Below are positions 15,857-24,122 of a DNA stretch of 32,195 nucleotides, piece by piece. The translations under genes and the position numbers were made by a program. How positions within the stretch are numbered: the first letter of the stretch is position 1; every line of letters starts with the position of its first letter. The notes beneath the pieces were generated by a model, which had not been told where the DNA came from, ran no database searches, and saw nothing but the letters and a program-made list of their open reading frames with translations. This DNA comes from CALGYY01 sp964585485 (lineage in GTDB: Bacteria; Bacteroidota; Bacteroidia; Bacteroidales; CAIWKO01), in the NCBI GenBank assembly GCA_964585485.1, contig CAZPDS010000027.1:1-32195 (forward strand), given 5' to 3'.

Positions 15857-18472
15857 TTAGTTGGTTTTAATGAAACGATAGGTTTTGGCCGTTTCCTGTC
15901 CGGTGATACGCAGAAAATACAGTCCTTGCGGCAAGGACTGAACCGGCGTGTGCAGAATCCGGTCAACCGACGGGATCATAGACCGGGAGGATACCACCCG
16001 CCCATGAAGATCAAGAATCTCGACCCTTACTCGTTTTTCATTTTCGCCCAGTGGACCCGCGAATAGCTCATTGGTGGCTGGATTGGGCCATAACCGCAGA
16101 TCGTCTTTCTCACCGAGAGGCCGGCCAAGCGGTTCTTCATCGGAGTAAACCCGGATGTTGTCGAGATACAGATTATTTCCTTTCCGGCTGATTCCGGTAA
16201 AGCGGATCAGAACTTCGGGATAGCCTGTGTAGGCACTGAGATCAATGGTTTCCGTGCGCCATTGCCCCGGTTTCCACGGTGTGAAATCCGGGGTCACCGT
16301 GTCGTAGGTTTGAAGCGTGGTGCCCCCTTTTTTATACAACAGCGTGTTGAAAGTGGCCCCGCAATCCGTCGAAAGCCAAACGGCAAGGGTGTCGGAATAC
16401 ACAGCATGGAGGCACTGATAAGCGATGTCAAATTTCAAAAAGGCACTGTCCAGGGTACTCAGGTCGAAAGCCGGACTGACCAGCCCGTCTTTCTGTTTGG
16501 GCGAAATGTCGCCAAAATGAAGCACAGCGCTGTGCTGACTATACGTCTGCCCTCCGGCATACGCGGTATCCCAGGTCAATAAAAAATCCTGATTTTCAAC
16601 CCCCCATTGCAGGCTGTCGATGCCGTGCTCAAAGTCTTCCATAAAGGGGATGGATTGCTGAGGTCTGCTGTTGAAACGAGCCATGCATCGGTTGTTGATG
16701 ACACTGGTCTCGTGCCGGGATGTGTCCGTTTCAAACCAGATGCTGAGTTCCGCTGATTTCATCACCGGAAGGTTAAATCCGGGCAGCGTGATGGTCGTAC
16801 TGCTGCCACCACTGAGCAAACCGGACCAATTGTACAGAAGTTCGGGCATGCCCGCCAGATGATAGTGAAAGCGTCCCTGAGTGATGTCCTGCGTTCCGTT
16901 GTTGTGCAGGACGAGCTGCGGTTGCAGCAGCGTGTCGCAGTAATAGGCGGAACCCGGTACGGTGATTTCACGGATCTCGGCGTCAAAGCCATTACTATCG
17001 GGCGGCACAGGGGTGTGGGTTCCGGAAAGGTAGTTAAAGGCCGCTTCCGCATCGATGATACCCATACCATACGTATTATCTTCCCCCGGATCGCCAAGAT
17101 CTACGGCTGTATAATATAAGGCCAGCAGGATATCGTTTCCCGTAAGGTAAGGGAAGGCTTCTTTCAGCAAGAGTACCGCGGCGGAGACGTGTGGTGAGGC
17201 CATGGACGTGCCGGAATAGGTATCGTAGCCATCCGTGCCAACGGCCGATCGGGTATTGACTCCGGGCGCGGAGACTTCCGGCTTTATCAGGATGGAGCCA
17301 CTGCCACCGCAGATCGAAGGACCCCGCGAGGAGAAGGAAGCAATCGGGAAACCGGCGGTGTGCGGGTCCACGGCCCCTACGGTGAAACTATTGGTAATGC
17401 TCGTATTGATGTGATGCGGGATGCTGATGGTACTTACTCCGGGGCCTTCATTACCCGCCGAAAAAATGTTGGCAATGCCGGCCGCCGTAATTACCATGAA
17501 CATCTGACTGGCGTAGGATTCGCAGAGCAAGGTATCAGTGGCCACCTCATACCCCCAGGAATTGTTGATGATGTCCGGAATGTCGTTGACCGTAGCGGTG
17601 TCGCCATCGGGATTCAGCGCAAATTCAAAGGCGTACATGAAATCCGATAAAGGCTTCACGGTTGAAATGGAGGTTGCCACCGGATCAGAAGCCATCCAAT
17701 AAGCGTTAAAGGCGCCGCCAATGGTATCATGGGTGTCGGGATCCAGACCAATCGCGGTACCCAGGGTGTGGGTGCCGTGCGAACTCGTCTTATCCGCTGG
17801 CAGCGGCGCATCGTAAGGAAACCAGGCCCGCGCCATGGGGAAGAAGTTGGCCAGAAAACGGCGCCGAAGCGTCGGGTGCGATGACCATATCCCGGTATCG
17901 ATGCTGTAAGCTATCCTGTTTTTGCCGGTGTATCCCATCTTCCAAAGCCGGTCCAGGTGAATGGCTTTCAGCCCGGCTTCGGCACTGCCCGCCAGCCGGA
18001 GCTTTCCTTTCCCCGGAAGGGGTTGAATCGGCTGTGTCAAATATGCGTCATCAAGATCCATGAACCGGATGTCCGCGCGGCCCGCCAATTGCCAGATCAG
18101 ATCCGGCGCAGCTTCCACAACCATCATGTTAACGCCCCAGTATCGTTCTACGCGACCAACACGGCCCGGATGATTTTTTTCATAAACCAGCAGAAACTCC
18201 TGGATGGGGCGCTGCTGCGTTTCAGCGATGGAAAGTAGTTCGCGGATTAGGCGGTGACGCCGCTCTTCCAGTGTCCAGGACTCCTGAACCGCTCGTTGCT
18301 CAAAGTTTTCGATGTCCATTTGTTCATTCATCACCACCAAAATGCGGTGCATGGATTTCCCCGAGGACACGCTATGGAGCTTCGCCCGTAAAGCGTCACC
18401 GAGGTAGGGCTGTTGGGCCGAAAGCAGCATCGGAAAAAGACAAAGAAAGGGGAGGAGAAGAATGCGTTTCAT
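15857..18472 (-). CDS. Secreted S8 subtilisin-like protease with T9SS type A sorting domain
   Basis: 871 aa from the ATG at 18472, chosen because it gives a signal peptide (KRILLLPFLCLFPMLLSA). In-frame codons up to 18661 would add 63 residues and run past the promoter. Residues about 30-150 look like a propeptide. The subtilisin domain has D192 (SIDTGIW), H232 (SSHGTHTLG), the oxyanion Asn in IINNSWGYE and S423 (YSGTSMASPHVSAA). A jelly-roll region (about 670-790, MEDFEHGIDSLQW ... LYLDNIRVYSDE) is followed by the T9SS type A tail (LWPNPATNELF ... LPQGLYFLRI ... YRFIKTN). All catalytic residues are present, so it is probably active outside the cell. Substrate unknown. Confidence 0.93.
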   Translation of the reverse strand: MKRILLLPFLCLFPMLLSAQQPYLGDALRAKLHSVSSGKSMHRILVVMNEQMDIENFEQRAVQESWTLEERRHRLIRELLSIAETQQRPIQEFLLVYEKNHPGRVGRVERYWGVNMMVVEAAPDLIWQLAGRADIRFMDLDDAYLTQPIQPLPGKGKLRLAGSAEAGLKAIHLDRLWKMGYTGKNRIAYSIDTGIWSSHPTLRRRFLANFFPMARAWFPYDAPLPADKTSSHGTHTLGTAIGLDPDTHDTIGGAFNAYWMASDPVATSISTVKPLSDFMYAFEFALNPDGDTATVNDIPDIINNSWGYEVATDTLLCESYASQMFMVITAAGIANIFSAGNEGPGVSTISIPHHINTSITNSFTVGAVDPHTAGFPIASFSSRGPSICGGSGSILIKPEVSAPGVNTRSAVGTDGYDTYSGTSMASPHVSAAVLLLKEAFPYLTGNDILLALYYTAVDLGDPGEDNTYGMGIIDAEAAFNYLSGTHTPVPPDSNGFDAEIREITVPGSAYYCDTLLQPQLVLHNNGTQDITQGRFHYHLAGMPELLYNWSGLLSGGSSTTITLPGFNLPVMKSAELSIWFETDTSRHETSVINNRCMARFNSRPQQSIPFMEDFEHGIDSLQWGVENQDFLLTWDTAYAGGQTYSQHSAVLHFGDISPKQKDGLVSPAFDLSTLDSAFLKFDIAYQCLHAVYSDTLAVWLSTDCGATFNTLLYKKGGTTLQTYDTVTPDFTPWKPGQWRTETIDLSAYTGYPEVLIRFTGISRKGNNLYLDNIRVYSDEEPLGRPLGEKDDLRLWPNPATNELFAGPLGENEKRVRVEILDLHGRVVSSRSMIPSVDRILHTPVQSLPQGLYFLRITGQETAKTYRFIKTN

Positions 18473-18540
18473 GGATATGTTTTGTATTATTTGACTAAAC
18501 GAACAGGTTCTTTTGAAAATATTCATTAATTCAGACCGCT

Positions 18541-18548
18541 CAAAAGTA
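18541..18548 (-). promoter_or_regulatory. -7 box of the protease-DUF4301 transcript
   Basis: TACTTTTG on the minus strand, a full TAnnTTTG match, 68 nt before the ATG at 18472. It shows that the longer upstream reading frame (to 18661) would begin before transcription starts. Confidence 0.5.
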
Positions 18549-18603
18549 AAAAAAATAGTATCATCCATCACATTATGGCTTTTATACGAGGCTATTTTTG
18601 ATG

Positions 18604-18611
18604 TATCTTTG
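18604..18611 (+). promoter_or_regulatory. -7 box of the zf-TFIIB gene
   Basis: TATCTTTG, a full match, 15 nt before the ATG at 18627. It is divergent from the protease promoter 56 bp away. No TTG at -33. Confidence 0.55.
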
Positions 18612-18626
18612 TGAAAAATTTGCTGC

Positions 18627-19022
18627 ATGAAATGCCCTGTTTGTAAAACCGATATGATCATTCTGGAACTGGAACAGGTGGAAACCGATTATTGCGTGTC
18701 CTGCAAAGGTATCTGGCTCGACGAAGGAGAACTCGAACTCCTGCTGGGCGGACCAGAGGCCGGCAGCAAGCTGATGACCACATTAAAGGAGGATGTTCTC
18801 AATAAGGAACAGCATCGCTCTTGCCCGCGTTGCCATAAGAAAATGAAAAAAGTATTCTTTTCGGAAAAGCAGGAGGTGACCCTCGACAAATGCCGCAAAA
18901 ACCACGGACTTTGGTTTGACGCCGGCGAACTACAGGAAATTGTTGGTCATGCCGTTCATGGTGAGCAAACGACCATTGTCAGGCTTCTTCAAGATATGTT
19001 TGCTTTTGATTTGAAGAAATAA
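18627..19022 (+). CDS. Protein with two zf-TFIIB zinc-binding units
   Basis: 131 aa. The first unit has C3-x2-C6 and C23-x2-C26 followed by GIWLDEGELELLL (28-40). The second has C66-x2-C69, C89 and H93 followed by GLWFDAGELQEIV (94-106). The pattern C-P-x-C ... C-x-x-x-x-G-x-W-x-D-x-G-E-L is the zf-TFIIB family mark. The second unit replaces one Cys with His. The family has no agreed function; zinc binding is the only safe statement. It precedes lemA by 45 nt and a peptidase with its own zinc ribbon, so the three may act together at the membrane. Confidence 0.88.
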   Translation: MKCPVCKTDMIILELEQVETDYCVSCKGIWLDEGELELLLGGPEAGSKLMTTLKEDVLNKEQHRSCPRCHKKMKKVFFSEKQEVTLDKCRKNHGLWFDAGELQEIVGHAVHGEQTTIVRLLQDMFAFDLKK

Positions 19023-19053
19023 TACTTTTTAAAAACAGTATACAAACCTTAAA

Positions 19054-19059
19054 AGGAGG
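19054..19059 (+). promoter_or_regulatory. Strong Shine-Dalgarno site before lemA
   Basis: AGGAGG, 8 nt before the lemA ATG, within an A-rich stretch. It is the third such site in the window. Confidence 0.65.
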
Positions 19060-19067
19060 AAATAACA

Positions 19068-19622
19068 ATGATTGCATTATGGATTGTCTTAGGAATTTTA
19101 GCCATCCTTATCTTCTGGATTGTCGGCATGTACAACGCCCTCGTCCGTTTTCGTAACCAGGTCAAAAATGCCTGGGCACAAATTGATGTTCAACTGAAAA
19201 GAAGGCACGATCTGATCCCCAACCTGATCGAAACCGTGAAAGGCTATATGACCCACGAACGGGAAACCCTGACGAAAATTACCGAACTGCGCGCCAACGC
19301 TATGTCGGCGAGTACCGTAGGTGAAAAGATTCAGGCTGAATCAGCCCTTGCCAGTCAGCTCGGCAAGTTGCAGGTCGCAATTGAAGCCTATCCCGACCTG
19401 AAAGCCAATACCAATTTCCTGGCCCTGCAGGAAGAACTGACATCTACTGAAAATAAAATTTCATTCTCCCGTCAGAACTACAATGATCAGGTGCTGAACT
19501 ATAATAACAAATTGCAGGTCTTCCCCTCCAACATTATTGCCGGTATGTTTGGCTTTAAGGAAGGTGAATTCTTCGAGATTACCGATGAAGCCGAAAAAGC
19601 GGTTCCTTCAGTAAAATTCTAA
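19068..19622 (+). CDS. lemA: LemA family protein
   Basis: 184 aa. An N-terminal membrane segment (residues about 4-22, LWIVLGILAILIFWIVGMY) is followed by the family signature YNALVRFRNQVKNAWAQIDVQLKRRHDLIPNLIETVKGYMTHERETL. Long helices follow, with ENKISFSRQNYNDQVLNYNNKLQVFPSNIIAGMFGF near the end. LemA proteins are membrane-anchored helical bundles of poorly known function, often encoded next to HtpX-like M48 peptidases or TPM-domain proteins. Here the M48 gene follows after 66 nt, separated by a perfect palindrome. Family assignment is certain. Confidence 0.95.
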   Translation: MIALWIVLGILAILIFWIVGMYNALVRFRNQVKNAWAQIDVQLKRRHDLIPNLIETVKGYMTHERETLTKITELRANAMSASTVGEKIQAESALASQLGKLQVAIEAYPDLKANTNFLALQEELTSTENKISFSRQNYNDQVLNYNNKLQVFPSNIIAGMFGFKEGEFFEITDEAEKAVPSVKF

Positions 19623-19637
19623 TGAATTGAATATTCC

Positions 19638-19661
19638 GGAGTGCGGACATGTCCGCACTCC
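19638..19661 (+). terminator. Perfect 24-bp palindrome between lemA and the M48 peptidase gene
   Basis: GGAGTGCGGACA is followed directly by its reverse complement TGTCCGCACTCC, then TTTTC. As RNA it forms a GC-rich stem of about 10 bp with a 4-nt loop and a short U run, the form of an intrinsic or attenuating terminator. Because it has no spacer it could also be a protein binding site. It lies 15 nt after lemA and 27 nt before the next start. Confidence 0.6.
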
Positions 19662-19688
19662 TTTTCTATTACTGTAAACCCGGAATGT

Positions 19689-20891
19689 ATGTTTGAAATC
19701 ATCCGCGCCAACGAACGCAAATCTGCGATCCTGATCATTGTTATGGGTATACTGCTGGTCGGCCTCGGGTTCGGACTTGGCTATATGTTCGGAGGTATGG
19801 AGATGGCCATTTGGGGCGTCATTATCGCTTCGGGTATATGGCTTATTCAGTTGCTGGTTAGCTTTGCCGCCGGAAAGGAGATAATGCTCTCCACCAGCGG
19901 TGCACGGGAAGTGACCCCCGATGTGCATCCACAACTTTTTAATGTTGTGGAGGAAATGCGCATTGCCGCCGGGATGACCACTACACCTAAAGTTTACATC
20001 ATTAATTCCGAAATGCCCAACGCTTTTGCCGCCGGAATGAAACCCGAAAAAAGCGTGATCGCCGTTACCGCGGGCCTGCTGGGCCGCATGAACCGTGATG
20101 AACTCCAGGGCGTGGTGGCCCATGAAATGTCGCACATCATTAACCGCGATATCCGCTTTATGACCATCGCCGGTGTTATGCTTGGTACCATCGTGTTGCT
20201 GGCGGAAATTGCGACACGTAGTGTGTTTTTCGCCGGTGCAGGTAGCCGGCGGAGCAACGATAACAGCGGGGGCGGTGCCGGCCAGATCATCATGATCATT
20301 GTCGTCATTGTGGTCGCCATTCTTGCACCTATCATGGCTCAGCTCATGTATTTCGCTATTTCACGTAAGCGCGAGTACCTGGCCGACGCATCGGCCGCCC
20401 GGCTGACACGCTATCCCGAAGGACTTGCTTCGGCACTGGAAAAAATTTCTATGTCCGACGCCCAGATTAGCACGGCCAATAAGGTAACGGCCCCACTGTA
20501 TATCGTAAACCCCCTGAACCGTACTAAAACAAAAAAAGTTTCTGATTGGAGCAGTACGCATCCGCCCATCTCCGAGCGTGTGCGAATCCTTCGCAGTATG
20601 GCGGGTGGCGCCGCTTACAGCAATTATGAAGCAGCGTATGAATCCGTGAAAAACGGGAGTACGGTGATGCCCGCTTCCGCGCTTCACAATGCGGAAAGTG
20701 TCCCCTTGCGCGATGGTTCCGTTATGGGCCTGAATGAAAAGTCCGTCGCCCGCGCTACCGGTGATATCATGATGACGGTGGATAAATTCAGGTTCATCAG
20801 CTGCTCCTGCGGAATGAAAATCAAAATCCCGCCTACTTTCAAACAAAATCAGCTGACCTGCCCGCGTTGCGGATCGAAGCACTCACTGTGA
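19689..20891 (+). CDS. M48 family (HtpX-like) membrane metallopeptidase with C-terminal zinc ribbon
   Basis: 400 aa from the ATG at 19689. Upstream in-frame codons overlap the palindrome. Two membrane segments lie near 11-35 and 40-60 and two more near 165-185 and 210-240. The zinc site is H145-E-M-S-H149 (VVAHEMSHIINRDIRF), with the third ligand Glu in KREYLADASAARL. HtpX-type enzymes degrade misfolded membrane proteins. Residues 372-394 (CSC...CPRC) add a compact zinc ribbon that classic E. coli HtpX lacks. It follows lemA, the common pairing. Quality control of membrane proteins is inferred from the family. Confidence 0.9.
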   Translation: MFEIIRANERKSAILIIVMGILLVGLGFGLGYMFGGMEMAIWGVIIASGIWLIQLLVSFAAGKEIMLSTSGAREVTPDVHPQLFNVVEEMRIAAGMTTTPKVYIINSEMPNAFAAGMKPEKSVIAVTAGLLGRMNRDELQGVVAHEMSHIINRDIRFMTIAGVMLGTIVLLAEIATRSVFFAGAGSRRSNDNSGGGAGQIIMIIVVIVVAILAPIMAQLMYFAISRKREYLADASAARLTRYPEGLASALEKISMSDAQISTANKVTAPLYIVNPLNRTKTKKVSDWSSTHPPISERVRILRSMAGGAAYSNYEAAYESVKNGSTVMPASALHNAESVPLRDGSVMGLNEKSVARATGDIMMTVDKFRFISCSCGMKIKIPPTFKQNQLTCPRCGSKHSL

Positions 20892-20908
20892 CACCCAGAC
20901 ACCAGGCA

Positions 20909-21931
20909 CTATTCACTAACAACGTTCACTTCCCGCTCCAGTGCCACGCCGAATTTCTCCTGCACCGAACGGATGATTTCTTCGGAGAGCTCGTAGATGT
21001 CTTGCCCGGTGGCTGTGCCATAATTGACAAGGATAAGGGCTTGTTTTTCGTGAACACCGGCATCGCCAACGCGTTGGCCTTTCCAGCCGCATTGCTCAAT
21101 GAGCCAGCCGGCGGCCAATTTGTACGTGCCATCAAAGAGATTGTAGGCCACCACGTTTGCGTTCAGGTTGCGGATGCGGTAATAATCAAAGGCCGAAACC
21201 GTCGGGTTTTTGAAGAAACTGCCGGCATTGCCCAATTGGCGAGGATCCGGTAATTTGCTGTCGCGTATGTTGGTGATCGCTTGCGCGATATCGGCGATGC
21301 CGGGTTTCTGAACACCCATGCGTTCCAACTCCTCGCGGATGGCACCGTAGCTGGTGTTGATCACCGGATTTTTTTGCAAGGCGAAACATACCGATACAAT
21401 CAGATATTGGCCCCGGGCCTCCTGTTTAAAGAGGGAACTCCGGTAGCCAAAGGCACAGTCTTCTTTGTGGAAAGTCTTGATGGCGCCGGTTTTCAGCTCG
21501 ATGGCTTCCAGCGAATGGAAGTGGTCTTTCATCTCGACACCATAGGCCCCGATGTTTTGGATCGGACTGCTGCCGGCATTGCCGGGGATCTTGCTCAGGT
21601 TCTCCAGTCCGCCCAGCCCACGATCAATGCAGGCCTGCACAAAGCCGTCCCAGTCTTCCCCGGCCTCGGCGGTTGCCAACACCGTGTCGTCATCCATCGC
21701 ACGAAAGTGCATCCCTTTGGTGGAAATCTTCAATACACAGCCCGGAAAATCGACTGTAAACAAGAGGTTGCTGCCGCCGCCCAGCAGGAGCAGGGGACAC
21801 CCAACGCCGGCATGCCATTGCAGAAAGCCGGGAAGTTCGTCGCGCTGGCACAGCTCGGCGAAGTAGCGGGTCTTGATATCAAAACCAAAAGTATTGTAGG
21901 GCTTGAGCGATACGTTTTCCTGAATCGTCAT
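20909..21931 (-). CDS. murB: UDP-N-acetylenolpyruvoylglucosamine reductase MurB
   Basis: MurB reduces UDP-GlcNAc-enolpyruvate to UDP-MurNAc with NADPH and FAD, a step of peptidoglycan synthesis. The 340-aa protein from the ATG at 21931 has the FAD-binding parts LLLGGGSNLLF, GLENLSKIPGNAGSSPIQNIGAYGVEM and the catalytic serine in GNAGSFFKNP. The insertion with FGYRSSLFK marks the E. coli-like type I form. The usual G-x-V-G-A-x-P stretch reads GNAGSSP here, a tolerated variation. It lies 7 nt after pyrG on the same strand and has no promoter box of its own. Confidence 0.95.
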   Translation of the reverse strand: MTIQENVSLKPYNTFGFDIKTRYFAELCQRDELPGFLQWHAGVGCPLLLLGGGSNLLFTVDFPGCVLKISTKGMHFRAMDDDTVLATAEAGEDWDGFVQACIDRGLGGLENLSKIPGNAGSSPIQNIGAYGVEMKDHFHSLEAIELKTGAIKTFHKEDCAFGYRSSLFKQEARGQYLIVSVCFALQKNPVINTSYGAIREELERMGVQKPGIADIAQAITNIRDSKLPDPRQLGNAGSFFKNPTVSAFDYYRIRNLNANVVAYNLFDGTYKLAAGWLIEQCGWKGQRVGDAGVHEKQALILVNYGTATGQDIYELSEEIIRSVQEKFGVALEREVNVVSE

Positions 21932-21938
21932 AACAGCA

Positions 21939-23552
21939 TCAGGCTTTCTTATAGTCCCTGGCAGCCGTAACAAGGCCGACAAACAGGGGGTGCGGATTGG
22001 CTACGGTGCTCTTGTATTCCGGATGAAACTGCACACCAATAAACCACGGATGGCCCGATAATTCCATCATTTCAACCAGATGGTCTTTGGGATTCATGCC
22101 GGTGGGAATAAAACCGTTGTTGATGAACTCGCCAATGTATTTATTGTTGAACTCGTAGCGGTGGCGGTGGCGCTCGCTGATGTCCAGAGTGCCGTAAATC
22201 GTTTGGGCTTTGCTGCCTTCCTGTATTTTACAGGGATACGCACCCAGCCGCATGGTGCCGCCTTTGCAGGAAATCTTTTTCTGGGCCTCCATGATGTCGA
22301 TGACCGGAAATTTGGTGCGCGGATTCATCTCCGTGGAATGGGCGTCAGTTAAGTCCAATACATGGCGGGCAAATTCAACCACAGCGCACTGCATGCCCAG
22401 GCAAATCCCGAGGAAGGGAATGTTGTTCTCGCGCACGTAGCGAATAGCGGTGATCTTGCCTTCTATGCCGCGTTCCCCGAAGCCGGGGGCGACCAGGATC
22501 CCCTGTACATCCTTCAACTGTTCAGCAACATTGGCTTCCGTGATGCCCTCGGAATGAATCATCCGGATGCGCACCTTGCATTGTGTTGCAGATCCTGCGT
22601 GGACAAAGGATTCCATTATGGATTTGTAAGAGTCTTTCAACTCAACATACTTCCCCACAAGCCCGATGGTGACCTCACAATTCGGATTTTTATGGCGGTA
22701 CAGAAACTCTTCCCACTTCGCCAGATCGGGTTCCGTGTTGGTGGGCATGTTTAGTTTGCTCAACACCACCCGGTCGAGGCCTTCTTCCTTCATCAGTATG
22801 GGAACTTCGTAAATGGTTTCGGCATCAATCGATTGGATGACGGAGTTCGCATCCACGTTGCAGAACAGGGCTATTTTGTTTTTGAGATTCTCGTTCAGTG
22901 GGCGTTCGCAGCGGCAAACCAGGATGTCGGGCTGAACCCCTTGCTCCAGCAAAGCTTTTACGCTGTGCTGCGTGGGTTTTGTTTTTAGTTCACCGGCTGC
23001 AGAAAGGTAGGGCACCAGGGTGAGGTGAATGGCGATGGCATTCTGCGATCCAAGTTCCCATTTCATCTGACGTACGGCTTCGATGTACGGCAACGACTCA
23101 ATGTCGCCCACGGTACCGCCGATTTCGGTAATCACAAAGTCGTAATTGCCTTCATTTCCCAGCAGCCTCATGCGAAACTTGATCTCGTCCGTGATATGGG
23201 GAATAATCTGCACGGTTTCGCCCAGGTAATCACCCCGGCGTTCTTTGTCGATAACACTTTGGTACACGCGGCCCGTGGTTACATTGTTGGCCTGTGAGGT
23301 CGGTGTGTTGAGAAAACGCTCGTAATGACCGAGGTCAAGGTCCGTTTCGGCACCGTCGTTAGTTACAAAGCATTCGCCGTGCTCGTAAGGGTTCAGCGTG
23401 CCCGGGTCGATATTAATATACGGGTCAAATTTTTGAATGCTGACGTGGAACCCGCGTGCCTGTAATAATTTTGCAAGTGATGCTGAAATAATGCCTTTTC
23501 CTAATGAGGAAGTCACTCCGCCGGTTACGAAGATATATTTGGTTTCTGCCAT
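21939..23552 (-). CDS. pyrG: CTP synthase
   Basis: PyrG makes CTP from UTP, ATP and glutamine. The 537-aa protein from ATG at 23552 (MAETKYIFVTGGVTSSLGKG) has the synthase domain with the P-loop-like GGVTSSLGKGI, the metal/UTP site GTLNPYEHGECFVTNDGAETDLDLGHYERF and the EIGGTVGDIES motif. The glutamine amidotransferase domain follows, with the nucleophile Cys in GICLGMQ and the His-Glu pair in QFHPEY. A Met 19 codons upstream is in frame, but that stretch is untypical and contains the promoter. Length and motifs are normal. Confidence 0.97.
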   Translation of the reverse strand: MAETKYIFVTGGVTSSLGKGIISASLAKLLQARGFHVSIQKFDPYINIDPGTLNPYEHGECFVTNDGAETDLDLGHYERFLNTPTSQANNVTTGRVYQSVIDKERRGDYLGETVQIIPHITDEIKFRMRLLGNEGNYDFVITEIGGTVGDIESLPYIEAVRQMKWELGSQNAIAIHLTLVPYLSAAGELKTKPTQHSVKALLEQGVQPDILVCRCERPLNENLKNKIALFCNVDANSVIQSIDAETIYEVPILMKEEGLDRVVLSKLNMPTNTEPDLAKWEEFLYRHKNPNCEVTIGLVGKYVELKDSYKSIMESFVHAGSATQCKVRIRMIHSEGITEANVAEQLKDVQGILVAPGFGERGIEGKITAIRYVRENNIPFLGICLGMQCAVVEFARHVLDLTDAHSTEMNPRTKFPVIDIMEAQKKISCKGGTMRLGAYPCKIQEGSKAQTIYGTLDISERHRHRYEFNNKYIGEFINNGFIPTGMNPKDHLVEMMELSGHPWFIGVQFHPEYKSTVANPHPLFVGLVTAARDYKKA

Positions 23553-23579
23553 AATGCTTGTTTTGGAATTCGTCGATGT

Positions 23580-23609
23580 CAAAATTAGTAAAATGCGCAG
23601 ACGAAGCAA
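23580..23609 (-). promoter_or_regulatory. Promoter of pyrG-murB, full consensus
   Basis: On the minus strand TTG (23609-23607) is followed after exactly 19 nt by TAATTTTG (23587-23580). Both elements and the spacing match the Bacteroidota primary sigma consensus TTG-N19-TAnnTTTG. The pyrG ATG lies 27 nt past the -7 box. Confidence 0.8.
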
Positions 23610-23728
23610 TCCCGGAAAGCAGAAAGTTTTGAGCCGGAACGATTTTTCTTAGTTGCATTGTTAGCAGGCGTTTCAGCGAAATTTTCCGCTCAATTAATGT
23701 TTTTTTTTCGCGTTATGATATTTTTTGC

Positions 23729-23736
23729 TACTTTTG
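23729..23736 (+). promoter_or_regulatory. -7 box upstream of tRNA-Ser
   Basis: TACTTTTG, a full TAnnTTTG match 53 nt before the tRNA 5' end. No clear TTG at -33. Confidence 0.45.
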
Positions 23737-23789
23737 TCGCCCTGCTTCATTGCAGATCGTGATTTGGATTCATTCTTCAACGCAATCCC

Positions 23790-23881
23790 GGAGAGGTGGG
23801 TGAGTGGCTGAAACCAACAGTTTGCTAAACTGTCGTACTGGGTAACTGGTACCGGGGGTTCGAATCCCCCCTTCTCCGCCA
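23790..23881 (+). tRNA. tRNA-Ser (anticodon GCT)
   Basis: A class II cloverleaf. Acceptor stem GGAGAGG pairs with CTTCTCC (one G-T pair). Anticodon stem ACAGT/ACTGT carries loop TTGCTAA, anticodon GCT. A long variable arm with CGTACTGGGTAACTGGTACC sits between anticodon and T arm, as in serine tRNAs. The T arm is GGGGG-TTCGAAT-CCCCC. Discriminator G is followed by an encoded CCA (23879-23881), unlike tRNA-Arg in this window. Confidence 0.96.
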
Positions 23882-23902
23882 AAAGCAAAGTGACAAAATT
23901 TT

Positions 23903-23938
23903 AAAAAGCCTGATTATCAGCCGATATCAGGCTTTTTT
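23903..23938 (+). terminator. Terminator of tRNA-Ser
   Basis: AAAAAGCCTGAT (23903-23914) pairs with ATCAGGCTTTTT starting at 23926, around an 11-nt loop, ending in six T. A typical intrinsic terminator 22 nt after the tRNA. The rest of the gap to 24122 shows nothing I can name. Confidence 0.85.
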
Positions 23939-24122
23939 GTTTCCCGCCCGCCTTATCGGCTACGCAAACCCTTACAAAATGATTTTTTTGCGGCCGAAGA
24001 ATCCATCCGGATTTTACGTAGCAAATGCTCTATGTTTGATTGTACAGACGCATGCCATGTGTCTCCGCGCATGCGCTGCGATGGTGATCGATCGTGCGTG
24101 AATAACAACGTGATCAATTGCG

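Noticed and set aside
18473..18661. An N-terminal extension of the subtilisin to 18661
   Set aside because: It would precede the promoter box at 18548-18541 and hide the signal peptide. The ATG at 18472 gives a normal secreted precursor.
21281..21970. A 229-codon open frame antisense to murB
   Set aside because: murB is intact with all motifs. The antisense frame is unrecognised and lacks a promoter or ribosome site.
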